A stretch of DNA of 64,000 nucleotides from the NCBI GenBank assembly GCA_907163375.1, contig CAJQUW010003570.1, positions 186,001 to 250,000 on the forward strand. Direction: 5' to 3'. The translations under genes and the position numbers were made by a program. This document shows positions 35,670-49,053 of the stretch, one piece after another. The notes beneath the pieces were generated by a model. The model saw only the letters and a program-made list of their open reading frames with translations, ran no database searches and had not been told where the DNA came from. Position 1 is the first letter of the stretch. Each line of letters begins with the position of its first letter. The stretch is from Prostheceraeus crozeri (Eukaryota > Platyhelminthes > Polycladida > Euryleptidae).

Positions 35670-37951
35670 TTTTTGTTAGGTTGTTAACTAGAGTTAAGAA
35701 TTTGAAGTGAATAACCGCTTAATAAAACTTCAAATATAACGATTATGATAGGGTTTTGAGCACGGTTAACTGACTTAGTTAAGAATTAATAAATCTCAGT
35801 GTTTATTCTTTCCGTACTATTTAATCTAAAATCACAGCCTTGATCATTTTTTATCATAGCAAGAAAAGGCCTATTCGTCACACAATCTAAGCTGGTTAAT
35901 CAAGCAAATTAATCATTCTTATGTGTGGGAGCATCCAAACCCATAAGATCATACAAAAAATTGTTGTGGAACGTAATTAAAATAATGTCGCATCATTTAC
36001 AATACGTGGAGGCCGAAAGCATCCCCGAACTTTTGAAAATGGAAGATTTACCTCGATTCGAGAAATTTCTAGTGCCTAATGCAATCAAATCAAGTTATCT
36101 GTATTGTTCACAAGGAGCAGTCAATCATTACAAAAAAGGTAGAAAAGAAACATAGCAAAACTAAACTGCTACAACGACACACATCAAATTATGGCTTTCC
36201 AAACCGGATAAAGCAATGGCTAAACCGTTTCTTGAGAGCTTTAGGAGCTTTGATAGTCGAGCTGTTCCTGCAAGTCGGAATTCTCGGATCAAACATCTGT
36301 TTCAAAGTATGATTGGAATTACATTCTGTCTTCTTGAACAAATCTGCAGTCTTTCTGAGAATATCTCCAATGTATCAAACTCTACATGAGAAAATAACCT
36401 TACAAAACGACGCTCAACACGAAGAAGTTGGGAAAACAGGTACTTAGGCAAGTTACAAAATGCAGGAAAACTATGAAGTAGCACAGACTTAATTAATGCG
36501 ATATAGCAATGTAAAATTATTTCCTGAGAACAATGAATCATTTTCAAACTACGAAGAATGTAGAACATTTTATTACATTTCTCTACAATAGTTGAAACGT
36601 GCTCATTTCATTGACATCATGAAATATTGGGTATACAACAATAAGGAGAAACGGGTATCATGGGAATGTATGAAAGAGAACCTTGGGTCTGTGTCCATAG
36701 CCAATGATAAGGTAAAAACGTTTATCCTAGAGTGGAATTGGTAGTTTCTGCAACCTCTCCTAAATATACCGTCACATATCAAAACATGAGATGCATTCAA
36801 GCTGCATAACATAACATGATTGGTATTTGCTTCTACAAAACACTGATTTTAGTAGGTTTATTAATCTGTAATGCATTTTAAATTGCATGTTCTAAATATT
36901 GATCACCGTGCTTAGTAAAAGTGCCACCAAGTTTTCAAAAATGTGATAAAAAATTGCTGACATACAAAAATGTTTATAATAGCTATGTGTAATTTTCACG
37001 CTCATTTGATTAGTAATATGTTCTTCATGAACGCGCCAGCCCCTATAGCCTACACTTGAAGAATCTTAATTATCCCCAGCACATGTTTTACTCCGGGATT
37101 ACAATTATAGTTTGTGTACAGTCCGTTTCCTAAATCGTTGCACAACCCCGAAAAGCTCCTTTACCTCTTGCTTATTGTCATCAAATTGAACCGTAAGCTA
37201 CTTAAGCTAATGTAATTGATTACTGAATTTATTCACTTGGTCAGCCGAGACACCAGCTTGGTTTAGGAAACAGTGTGGTGTGCCTAATTGAATGAAGTAG
37301 TTAGTGATTAGAAAGATTATTCATGATCATATCATAGCTTATCATGTCACTGATGTCTTAACTGCCACTGTTTCCTGTCATCATTGAATGAGTTACTAAA
37401 AGTCTTGTCGATTCACTTATTGGGCGAAGCAACTACGACGTGAAGAGATTGCTATTGTTTGTGAACAGGTGGCGAGTCTCAGTCTGACGCCAAGCCTTTG
37501 TGTGTGCGCAGATCAAGGATTCGAAATCCTGACATCAACCGAGGGAAATGATGACAGCCGATGGCTGAATATGGGAATAATACGAATTTGAAGCCTGCAA
37601 CTGAACGGATGGGCAGATCGTGGTAAAACTCACATCAGATGTTAATGTGTTAAATTATGATAAATTAGGATTATGTTAAAATCCTGCATCAAAGAAAACG
37701 CTCAACTTTCTTTCAGAAGGACTACTGACCACAACTGACCACTTAAGAAACTAAAATGTATGCAATAGTAATACATGGAACATAAGGTTTCATATGGTAT
37801 ATTGTTTATTAAAATTGAACCAGGGCTTCAACACGAAAATTACATTTGAAAATAGGTTAACTTTTTTGTGCTATTATTTATGAAACGGTCTGTATGTGTA
37901 TGACTACATACTCGCAAAATGCTTCAAAACAGGTGATCACTGTTTGAGGTG
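35670..37951. repeat. Array unit 4 (2282 bp)
   Basis: Its own variants are ATCTAAAATCACAG (one added A), TTAGTAAAAGTGCC (one A fewer) and CTTAATTATCCCC. Confidence 0.95.
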
Positions 37952-40235
37952 TTTTTGTTAGGTTGTTAACTAGAGTTAAGAATTTGAAGTGAATAACCGC
38001 TTAATAAAACTTCAAATATAACGATTATGATAGGGTTTTGAGCACGGTTAACTGACTTAGTTAAGAATTAATAAATCTCAGTGTTTATTCTTTCCGTACT
38101 ATTTAATCTAAATCACAGCCTTGATCATTTTTTATCATAGCAAGAAAAGGCCTATTCGTCACACAATCTAAGCTGGTTAATCAAGCAAATTAATCATTCT
38201 TATGTGTGGGAGCATCCAAACCCATAAGATCATACAAAAAATTGTTGTGGAACGTAATTAAAATAATGTCGCATCATTTACAATACGTGGAGGCCGAAAG
38301 CATCCCCGAACTTTTGAAAATGGAAGATTTACCTCGATTCGAGAAATTTCTAGTGCCTAATGCAATCAAATCAAGTTATCTGTATTGTTCACAAGGAGCA
38401 GTCAATCATTACAAAAAAGGTAGAAAAGAAACATAGCAAAACTAAACTGCTACAACGACACACATCAAATTATGGCTTTCCAAACCGGATAAAGCAATGG
38501 CTAAACCGTTTCTTGAGAGCTTTAGGAGCTTTGATAGTCGAGCTGTTCCTGCAAGTCGGAATTCTCGGATCAAACATCTGTTTCAAAGTATGATTGGAAT
38601 TACATTCTGTCTTCTTGAACAAATCTGCAGTCTTTCTGAGAATATCTCCAATGTATCAAACTCTACATGAGAAAATAAACCTTACAAAACGACGCTCAAC
38701 ACGAAGAAGTTGGGAAAACAGGTACTTAGGCAAGTTACAAAATGCAGGAAAACTATGAAGTAGCACAGACTTAATTAATGCGATATAGCAATGTAAAATT
38801 ATTTCCTGAGAACAATGAATCATTTTCAAACTACGAAGAATGTAGAACATTTTATTACATTTCTCTACAATAGTTGAAACGTGCTCATTTCATTGACATC
38901 ATGAAATATTGGGTATACAACAATAAGGAGAAACGGGTATCATGGGAATGTATGAAAGAGAACCTTGGGTCTGTGTCCATAGCCAATGATAAGGTAAAAA
39001 CGTTTATCCTAGAGTGGAATTGGTAGTTTCTGCAACCTCTCCTAAATATACCGTCACATATCAAAACATGAGATGCATTCAAGCTGCATAACATAACATG
39101 ATTGGTATTTGCTTCTACAAAACACTGATTTTAGTAGGTTTATTAATCTGTAATGCATTTTAAATTGCATGTTCTAAATATTGATCACCGTGCTTAGTAA
39201 AAAGTGCCACCAAGTTTTCAAAAATGTGATAAAAAAATTGCTGACATACAAAAATGTTTATAATAGCTATGTGTAATTTTCACGCTCATTTGATTAGTAA
39301 TATGTTCTTCATGAACGCGCCAGCCCCTATAGCCTACACTTGAAGAATCTTAATCATCCCCAGCACATGTTTTACTCCGGGATTACAATTATAGTTTGTG
39401 TACAGTCCGTTTCCTAAATCGTTGCACAACCCCGAAAAGCTCCTTTACCTCTTGCTTATTGTCATCAAATTGAACCGTAAGCTACTTAAGCTAATGTAAT
39501 TGATTACTGAATTTATTCACTTGGTCAGCCGAGACACCAGCTTGGTTTAGGAAACAGTGTGGTGTGCCTAATTGAATGAAGTAGTTAGTGATTAGAAAGA
39601 TTATTCATGATCATATCATAGCTTATCATGTCACTGATGTCTTAACTGCCACTGTTTCCTGTCATCATTGAATGAGTTACTAAAAGTCTTGTCGATTCAC
39701 TTATTGGGCGAAGCAACTACGACGTGAAGAGATTGCTATTGTTTGTGAACAGGTGGCGAGTCTCAGTCTGACGCCAAGCCTTTGTGTGTGCGCAGATCAA
39801 GGATTCGAAATCCTGACATCAACCGAGGGAAATGATGACAGCCGATGGCTGAATATGGGAATAATACGAATTTGAAGCCTGCAACTGAACGGATGGGCAG
39901 ATCGTGGTAAAACTCACATCAGATGTTAATGTGTTAAATTATGATAAATTAGGATTATGTTAAAATCCTGCATCAAAGAAAACGCTCAACTTTCTTTCAG
40001 AAGGACTACTGACCACAACTGACCACTTAAGAAACTAAAATGTATGCAATAGTAATACATGGAACATAAGGTTTCATATGGTATATTGTTTATTAAAATT
40101 GAACCAGGGCTTCAACACGAAAATTACATTTGAAAATAGGTTAACTTTTTTGTGCTATTATTTATGAAACGGTCTGTATGTGTATGACTACATACTCGCA
40201 AAATGCTTCAAAACAGGTGATCACTGTTTGAGGTG
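37952..40235. repeat. Array unit 5 (2284 bp)
   Basis: Its own variants are AGAAAATAAACCTTAC (one added A), which changes the antisense reverse-transcriptase frame, and a longer A-run at about 39231-39237. Confidence 0.95.
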
Positions 40236-42520
40236 TTTTTGTTAGGTTGTTAACTAGAGTTAAGAATTTGAAGTGAATAACCGCTTAATAAAACTTCAAA
40301 TATAACGATTATGATAGGGTTTTGAGCACGGTTAACTGACTTAGTTAAGAATTAATAAATCTCAGTGTTTATTCTTTCCGTACTATTTAATCTAAATCAC
40401 AGCCTTGATCATTTTTTATCATAGCAAGAAAAGGCCTATTCGTCACACAATCTAAGCTGGTTAATCAAGCAAATTAATCATTCTTATGTGTGGGAGCATC
40501 CAAACCCATAAGATCATACAAAAAATTGTTGTGGAACGTAATTAAAATAATGTCGCATCATTTACAATACGTGGAGGCCGAAAGCATCCCCGAACTTTTG
40601 AAAATGGAAGATTTACCTCGATTCGAGAAATTTCTAGTGCCTAATGCAATCAAATCAAGTTATCTGTATTGTTCACAAGGAGCAGTCAATCATTACAAAA
40701 AAAGGTAGAAAAGAAACATAGCAAAACTAAACTGCTACAACGACACACATCAAATTATGGCTTTCCAAACCGGATAAAGCAATGGCTAAACCGTTTCTTG
40801 AGAGCTTTAGGAGCTTTGATAGTCGAGCTGTTCCTGCAAGTCGGAATTCTCGGATCAAACATCTGTTTCAAAGTATGATTGGAATTACATTCTGTCTTCT
40901 TGAACAAATCTGCAGTCTTTCTGAGAATATCTCCAATGTATCAAACTCTACATGAGAAAATAACCTTACAAAACGACGCTCAACACGAAGAAGTTGGGAA
41001 AACAGGTACTTAGGCAAGTTACAAAATGCAGGAAAACTATGAAGTAGCACAGACTTAATTAATGCGATATAGCAATGTAAAATTATTTCCTGAGAACAAT
41101 GAATCATTTTCAAACTACGAAGAATGTAGAACATTTTATTACATTTCTCTACAATAGTTGAAACGTGCTCATTTCATTGACATCATGAAATATTGGGTAT
41201 ACAACAATAAGGAGAAACGGGTATCATGGGAATGTATGAAAGAGAACCTTGGGTCTGTGTCCATAGCCAATGATAAGGTAAAAACGTTTATCCTAGAGTG
41301 GAATTGGTAGTTTCTGCAACCTCTCCTAAATATACCGTCACATATCAAAACATGAGATGCATTCAAGCTGCATAACATAACATGATTGGTATTTGCTTCT
41401 ACAAAACACTGATTTTAGTAGGTTTATTAATCTGTAATGCATTTTAAATTGCATGTTCTAAATATTGATCACCGTGCTTAGTAAAAAGTGCCACCAAGTT
41501 TTCAAAAATGTGATAAAAAATTGCTGACATACAAAAATGTTTATAATAGCTATGTGTAATTTTCACGCTCATTTGATTAGTAATATGTTCTTCATGAACG
41601 CGCCAGCCCCTATAGCCTACACTTGAAGAATCTTAATCATCCCCAGCACATGTTTTACTCCGGGATTACAATTATAGTTTGTGTACAGTCCGTTTTCCTA
41701 AATCGTTGCACAACCCCGAAAAGCTCCTTTACCTCTTGCTTATTGTCATCAAATTGAACCGTAAGCTACTTAAGCTAATGTAATTGATTACTGAATTTAT
41801 TCACTTGGTCAGCCGAGACACCAGCTTGGTTTAGGAAACAGTGTGGTGTGCCTAATTGAATGAAGTAGTTAGTGATTAGAAAGATTATTCATGATCATAT
41901 CATAGCTTATCATGTCACTGATGTCTTAACTGCCACTGTTTCCTGTCATCATTGAATGAGTTACTAAAAGTCTTGTCGATTCACTTATTGGGCGAAGCAA
42001 CTACGACGTGAAGAGATTGCTATTGTTTGTGAACAGGTGGCGAGTCTCAGTCTGACGCCAAGCCTTTGTGTGTGCGCAGATCAAGGATTCGAAAATCCTG
42101 ACATCAACCGAGGGAAATGATGACAGCCGATGGCTGAATATGGGAATAATACGAATTTGAAGCCTGCAACTGAACGGATGGGCAGATCGTGGTAAAACTC
42201 ACATCAGATGTTAATGTGTTAAATTATGATAAATTAGGATTATGTTAAAATCCTGCATCAAAGAAAACGCTCAACTTTCTTTCAGAAGGACTACTGACCA
42301 CAACTGACCACTTAAGAAACTAAAATGTATGCAATAGTAATACATGGAACATAAGGTTTCATATGGTATATTGTTTAGTAAAATTGAACCAGGGCTTCAA
42401 CCGAAAATTACATTTGAAAATAGGTTAACTTTTTTGTGCTATTATTTATGAAACGGTCTGTATGTGTATGACTACATACTCGCAACAATGCTTCAAAACA
42501 GGTGATCACTGTTTGAGGTG
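40236..42520. repeat. Array unit 6 (2285 bp)
   Basis: Its own variants include TACAAAAAAAGG, CCGTTTTCC and TCGAAAATCC (homopolymer changes). In its last 150 bp it has TTTAGTAAA, CTTCAACCGAAA and CGCAACAATG, where the denser variation of unit 7 begins. Confidence 0.95.
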
Positions 42521-44802
42521 TTTTTGTTAGGTTGTTAACTAGAGTTAAGAATTTGAAGTGAATAACCGCTTAATAAAACTTCAAATATAACGATTATGAT
42601 AGGGTTTTGAGCACGGTTAACTGACTTAGTTAAGAATTAATTAAATCTCAGTGTTTATTCTTTCCGTACTATTTAATCTAAATCACAGCCTTGATCATTT
42701 TTTATCATAGCAAGAAAAGGCCTATTCGTCACACAATCTAAGTGGTTAATCAAGCAAATTAATCATTCTTATGTGTGGGAGCATCCAAACCCATAAGATC
42801 ATACAAAAAATTGTTGTGGAACGTAATTAAAATAAAGTCGCATCATTTACAATACGTGGAGGCCGAAAGCATCCCCGAACTTTTGAAAATGGAAGAATTA
42901 CCTCGATTCGAGAAATTCTAGTGCCTAATGCAATCAAATCAAGTTATCTGTATTGTTCACAAGGAGCAGTCAATCATTACAAAAAGGTAGAAAAGAAACA
43001 TAGCAAAACTAAACTGCTACAACGACACACATCAAATTATGGCTTTCCAAACCGGATAAAGCAATGGCTAAACCGTTTCTTGAGAGCTTTAGGAGCTTTG
43101 ATAGTCGAGCTGTTCCTGCAAGTCGGAATTCTCGGATCAAACATCTGTTTCAAAGTATGATTGGAATTACATTCTGTCTTCTTGAACAAATCTGCAGTCT
43201 TTCTGAAATATCTCCAATGTATCAAACTCTACATGAGAAAATAACCTTACAAAACGACGCTCAACACGAAGAAGTTGGGAAAACAGTACTTAGGCAAGTT
43301 ACAAAATGCAGGAAAACTATGAAGTAGCACAGACTTAATTAATGCGATATAGCACTGTAAAATTATTTCCTGAGAACAATGAATCATTTTCAAACTACGA
43401 AGAATGTAGAACATTTTATTACATTTCTCTACAATAGTTGAAAACGTGCTCATTTCATTGACATCATGAAATATTGGGTATACAACAATAAGGAGAAACG
43501 GGTATCATGGGAATGTATGAAAGAGAACCTTGGGTCTGTGTCCATAGCCAATGATAAGGTAAAAACGTTTATCCTAGAGTGGAATTGGTAGTTTCTGCAA
43601 CCTCTCCTAAATATACCGTCACATATCAAAACATGAGATGGCATTCAAGCTGCATAACATAACATGATTGGTATTTGCTTCTACAAAACACTGATTTTAG
43701 TAGGTTTATTAATCTGTAATGCATTTTAAATTGCATGTTCTAAATATTGATCACCGTGCTTAGTAAAAAGTGCCACCTAAGTTTTCAAAAATGTGATAAA
43801 AAATTGCTGACATACAAAAATGTTTATAATAGCTATGTGTAATTTTCACGCTCATTTGATTAGTAATATGTTCTTCATGAACGCGCCAGCCCCTATAGCC
43901 TACACTTGAAGAAATCTTAATCATCCCCAGCACATGTTTTACTCCGGGATTACAATTATAGTTTGTGTACAGTCCGTTTCCTAAATCGTTGCACAACCCC
44001 GAAAAGCTCCTTTACCTCTTGCTTATTGTCATCAAATTGAACCGTAAGCTACTTAAGCTAATGTCATTGATTACTGAATTTTATTCACTTGGTCAGCCGA
44101 GACACCAGCTTGGTTTAGGAATCAGTGTGGTGTGCCTAATTGTATGAAGTAGTTTGTGATTAGAAAGATTATTCATGATCATATCATAGCTTTCATGTCA
44201 CTGCTGTCTTAACTGCCACTGTTTCCTGTCATCATTGAATGAGTTACTAAAAGTCTTGTCGATTCACTTATTGGGCGAAGCAACTACGACGTGAAGAGAT
44301 TGCTATTGTTTGTGAACAGGTGGCGAGTCTCAGTCTGACGCCAAGCCTTTGTGTGTGCGCAGATCAAGGATTCGAAATCCTGACATCAACCGAGGGAAAT
44401 GATGACAGCCGATGGCTGAATATGGGAATAATACGAATTTGAAGCCTGCAACTGAACGGATGGGCAGATCGTGGTAAAACTCACATCAAATGTTAATGTG
44501 TTAAATTATGATAAATTAGGATTATGTTAAAATCCTGCATCAAAGAAAACGCTCAACTTTCTTTCAGAAGGACTACTGACCACAACTGACCACTTAAGAA
44601 ACTAAAATGTATGCAATAGTAATACATGGAACATAAGGTTTCATATGGTATATTGTTTATTAAAATTGAACCAGGGCTTCAACACGAAAATTACATTTGA
44701 AAATAGGTTAACTTTTTTGTGCTATTATTTATGAAACGGTCTGTATGTGTATGACTACATACTCGCAAAATGCTTCAAAACAGGTGATCACTGTTTGAGG
44801 TG
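42521..44802. repeat. Array unit 7 (2282 bp)
   Basis: This is the most divergent unit. More than a dozen one-base indels and substitutions lie between about 42630 and 44210, and almost none from 44220 to the end. The array ends at GAGGTG (44802) and passes directly into unique DNA, CTGTGCGCG. Confidence 0.95.
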
Positions 44803-45748
44803 CTGTGCGCGTTTCACTATCCGATGTCTATTGTTCATCCATATCCAAAGAATGCTTCTGTCTGGTGTTGTGTCGGTTTGTCCGATAAATGGATAGAATA
44901 GTCATGATTAATGCGAAGACCCATGTCGACAAATACATTTAGGTCTATTGAAGCAGTCATGAAAAAAAGGTCTTCGATGATTATTAATTACGTTAATTAA
45001 TAAATAGGAAGGGACATTGGTTCCTAAACGGAATGTCTCTGCAGACCAGAAAACATTTACGGCGTCTGTTTATGACGCTGCATCACATTTGTTGCTAAAA
45101 GAATCAAAATTGAATAGACAACATGTTTCCACTGTGCAAACAATTTAGAAGCAAAATGCATCATATCCGCAATGTGAATGTAGGCCTATTATGATAAGCA
45201 CGGGTAACACACATTTACAGCTGAGAAAAACTGTTTTCTTTTAGAAAAAAACTGAAAAATTATAATGACATAAAAAGACCCGATCCTGAATGAGAGCAGT
45301 TCTGTGCCTATTCGCAGCTAATCGGTGCAGGATGCGCGAACGAAGAACGAGTCGATGAAATCGCAAGCATGTGCTACGCAGCTTCGAATCTCAGTGCTGA
45401 TGATGTTTTATTTAATTGACTTTTTACCTTTAGATCGGGAGTAAGATTACAGTATCAGCCATACATAGCATGAATTCGAGTGATTCCCAATAAATGTGTG
45501 GGTAAAAGAAAATCATCACACAGGCCATCCAGAGGCGGGATAAGAAAACGTCGACCATGTAGGCCTAATGAAAGCCAAGTTTCTCACCCTGCCTGTTAGA
45601 ACAAATTGCTGAAATTCATTCCTCAAAAGAACTTGGATCGGGAAAAGATAAGGTCGTTGTCCTTACTCGGCATCAATATACTAACACATTTGATAAATTC
45701 TATAAAATCGGACAAACAGGAGAAAACTTGAAAATAGGAGATCTTATT
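44803..45748. other. Right flank of the array, no recognisable gene
   Basis: This is unique-looking DNA. A B-box-like word, GCTTCGAATCTC, occurs near 45383-45394, but there is no tRNA fold around it. Confidence 0.5.
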
Positions 45749-45832
45749 GCCGACTTCCAATGACACTTTCGGGGTTCAATATCTGGATAAAAAGATCGCT
45801 AGACAAGCACTCACCCACTGTGCCACGGAGAC
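45749..45832 (-). mobile_element. SINE fragment, second family (tRNA-like head)
   Basis: Read on the minus strand it begins GTCTCCGTGGCACAGTGG, followed by a decayed version of the same head found at 60065-60250. It ends at GAAGTCGG. The A-box part is well kept (TGGCACAGTGGGTGAGTGC) and the B-box part is eroded. Confidence 0.6.
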
Positions 45833-48800
45833 CAATATTTTCCTTCTATAGCAGCCCAAACCGGAGTCTTTAAGAGTGCACCAGATTTATGCAATAGGAT
45901 CCAACTGTTTTTTCTATAGTGAGGAAATGAATCGCTCAACAACAAAATCCTCAGTATCAGAAGGTCAGGCAACCTTCAAAGCACATTCTCACATTAGAAA
46001 GTGCCACTATTGTTGTACAGAATAAGACGTGAGGGTCACCAGATTAATTGGAAAAATTGGTGGTATATTATTAGTTATCAAAACACAACAGTACGTCCTG
46101 CTCATCCAAAGGAATCATCACTCAGAATCTAGTGCACTTCCCTATTCATAGATAACAAAAAAAATCAAGATTACGTAGCAGAGCTAGGGACGTACATTTG
46201 TCTATCAAATCCAATTATCGCGCGAGCTTGCTCAACAGATGTTAAATTCAAACTTTCGCCTTTGATTCAGAACAATTATATTCTATCAGATATTTAAACA
46301 TATTTGCATTTCCAATTTTCCAAATTTATGTGTAGGTCGAAACAATTAGTTGGCTTCATGTATATAGCACCGGCTGGTTCTTCTTCCTCCTGCCGAGAGA
46401 TTATTTTGGCATTAAATATCCATGTAGCAAAGGCGGTCATGTCAAGCTCTATGGTGGTCCTATTCCATCCATTATATTAATGTTGAATAGACGCAATTTG
46501 TGGATTCCATGCTGGATTCTAGTCACAATGCGATATATTTTACGTCATTCTATAAATAAGCACCATTTTGTTGAGTTGTTTTACACATAGTCTCGTACAA
46601 GGTCAGGCAAATATAGAGAAATGGCAGTTGCCGTGAATTTTTTCAAAGTGCGAGTATCTGTCTGCATCTGTCTTCCAATTGTCAACCACTGGAATCCACC
46701 TTCGTGTTGGTACAGTCTGCTTGCCTCGCGTGTTCATGACGTGCAATTGCTTTCAGATCGAGTGCCACTCTAGTTAATTGCTATCCTAAAGTATGGGAAT
46801 TTTAGGGAAGAATCTATTATACGGACAAGAAGCCTTTTTGGATTGTTAAATATGCTTCTGAAGTGATCTGAGCCTGCCAAGAATAGAAGGCTGAGACATC
46901 TCACATATCATATATCATTTCAAGCATAACATAATAGAAAATATACTGTCATAGAGTGATTATGCCATCACTCTTTGATTTGCGTATTTATGCCTGATGT
47001 TCAGCATAATTGTTTAACTACAGCAAAATTGACAACAAAACATAGAAAATCGCTTGCAAAACATGTGAAAAGTTGTTTCATTTCTAAGCATGAGGCGAAG
47101 GATATTGTCACGCATATGTGTACATTATTTCACTTCAAAGATTGTGCTGAAATGAAAAAGTGGAAAATATGTTCAATGTTGCTGATTTCTTCAGATCTCA
47201 TAGATGTGATCACTGTCTATCACATCACTGCTATAGAGTTAAATAAATGCTATTACAATTTTTTAATCGACTGAAATAAGTGCGCCAGTAGCCCTGTGCC
47301 AACTCTTCCTACCCCTATGGCAATTTGCCCCTACCCCCCATGGCCATTCTGCCCACACGTGTGCGAGTTGATATATGAGTTTTACTTCTTGGTGCACAAG
47401 CTACTAATACATGGCGTTTGATCTTATGACTTGTGTGCTATCATTGTTTCAGTTATTCTTGAATCTTCAGATTTTCTTGAACATTATTACATCTGTGATA
47501 TTTGTGTTCTATCAAATAGGCCTTCTTTGAATTTTTCTTAGGGATATTGGCTACCTAGCATATTTGAAATATAGAAATATCATCATTTCATATGAGGTGT
47601 AGACCTAATAGGAAAACGGAATATTGATGATCGATTATGCTGTCCTTCCATATTTAGGCAGTGCAGTTTGATAAACAATGTGCCTTCCGTTGACTTGGTG
47701 ATGAATGGGAGACCAGTAGATTCGAATTATAGTCCCCATAACAACTTGACCGGTCAGAAGAATGACACATGGCATACAAATTTTTGCAAGCACTGGCATC
47801 CACATAGAGCTTTCCACACAGGCTTTGTTAAAAAATGACGTAGCAAATGTTTGATAGTGATTCATGGTAAGCATGTTGTGCTAATGCAGCTACAACTTTA
47901 GATATCGATTGTTGAAAATTTTTCTACTTTTAAGTAAGTAAAAATTTGAGTCAAACTTCAAAACTGTCCAAATTCACTCCGCCTTACGGCACATGATATC
48001 AACAAGGAATATAATACCGGTACTTACAGGTACTGCGATTGAACACCAAGTTTTTTGATTATTTAGAAAATCAAAGGTTTGACTAACCAAAGCAGCTTAG
48101 TTGTCTGACTCGGCTCTCTTCACCTTCTAGTCATTCATGCATTACACTTTCAAAATGCAATTCTCACACATTGGTAAAAATCTCACGCTCGACTCGCAAG
48201 TTAATTGACAGTTCCATCTCTAATTTGGTCCGACTTTCATTCAGTTTTTCTTGAAGTCTCTGTGATAGAATATTGTAAAAAAAAGTATTGGTTTGTAAAA
48301 ATGTGAAAGTTCAAAGATTATACCTCCGTGGTAGCCTAAGTCATGGTAATAAATTGACATAGCAGCTTGTCTTAGACATTATCTATGTAATTGTGTTTGT
48401 CACTCATTCCAATTACGGAATATATAAAGACACCTAGTTATTTTTCGTCACTTATCTCTTGTACATGTAACTGATCAAAAACTCATCTGGTAGTTCACAG
48501 ATATTTGCTTCTAGAACACAGGACCCTGTAGAGGGATAATGCATTTCAAAGTAATAAATGCCATAGATTCATATTACAAAATACAAATCAAAAATACATG
48601 ATTAGCTATACAAAGTCATCTATCTCCCCAAAACATCATTTTCTTGAAAAGTTGAGTTGTAAAACTAGACTAAAGATGAATTCAGATGGATAATGAAAAG
48701 CTGTAAAACTAAGAAAATATGAGTTTCAGATTGGAGAGCAGGTTGTAAATTTAGCACAGGAAATAGTCAGTCACACGGAAGCATTGAAATGTGCCAGATG

Positions 48801-49007
48801 CTCGTACATCCGAGAAACTATATAGAAATATCTTTCAGTCTTGCGATAAATCGCTTCAAAACTAACATCGAAGTAGGTGTATATTTGAAATAAATGAAAA
48901 TCATTTTATACATGATAAGTTCACAGTTCTGCTTTAAAGATGAGTATGAACATGATATCAATAACTAGAAAAGTAACAGTGGTATCGGTCTGAAGGAAGA
49001 AGCAGAA
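45833..49007. other. Long stretch with no supported gene
   Basis: Two open frames are worth noting but unproven. One is 99 codons on the plus strand at 46975-47274. The other is 79 codons on the minus strand at 47635-47874, with a hydrophobic run. Neither shows a domain that I recognise. C-rich words (CCCCTACCCCCC) lie at 47331-47340. Confidence 0.45.
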
Positions 49008-49021
49008 AGAGAGAGAGAGAT
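49008..49021. repeat. Short (GA)n microsatellite
   Basis: A run of about seven GA pairs. Confidence 0.8.
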
Positions 49022-49053
49022 CAAATCATAGCGTTGAGTTATGGATGCGACAA

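Larger units (their letters stand above)
28822..44802. repeat. Macrosatellite-like tandem array: seven 2.28-kb units
   Basis: Seven head-to-tail copies of a unit averaging 2283 bp fill 15981 bp with no partial unit. Each begins TTTTTGTTAGGTTGTTAAC and ends CACTGTTTGAGGTG. Unit lengths are 2281, 2283, 2284, 2282, 2284, 2285 and 2282 bp. Units differ by only a few substitutions and one-base indels, except in a stretch of unit 7. The unit is non-coding overall. It carries an antisense LINE reverse-transcriptase fragment, a 10-bp inverted repeat about 130 bp apart, small hairpins near both unit ends and one tRNA-like B box. A simple tandem duplication of one ancestral segment, followed by unequal exchange, would give whole-number copies with this phase. 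Insertion of a rolling-circle concatemer is an alternative. Confidence 0.95.

Noticed and set aside
28822-44802. CRISPR array, rRNA, histone or snRNA gene cluster
   Set aside because: The units have no spacer-repeat structure and do not contain 5S, U1, U2, U6 or histone sequences that I would recognise.
28822-44802. Helitron-type rolling-circle element
   Set aside because: The unit does not begin with TC or end with CTRR, and no Rep or helicase motif is present. Only a small hairpin near the 3' end resembles that class.
45280-45420. Third SINE family based on a B-box-like GCTTCGAATCTC
   Set aside because: No A box, fold or second copy was found.
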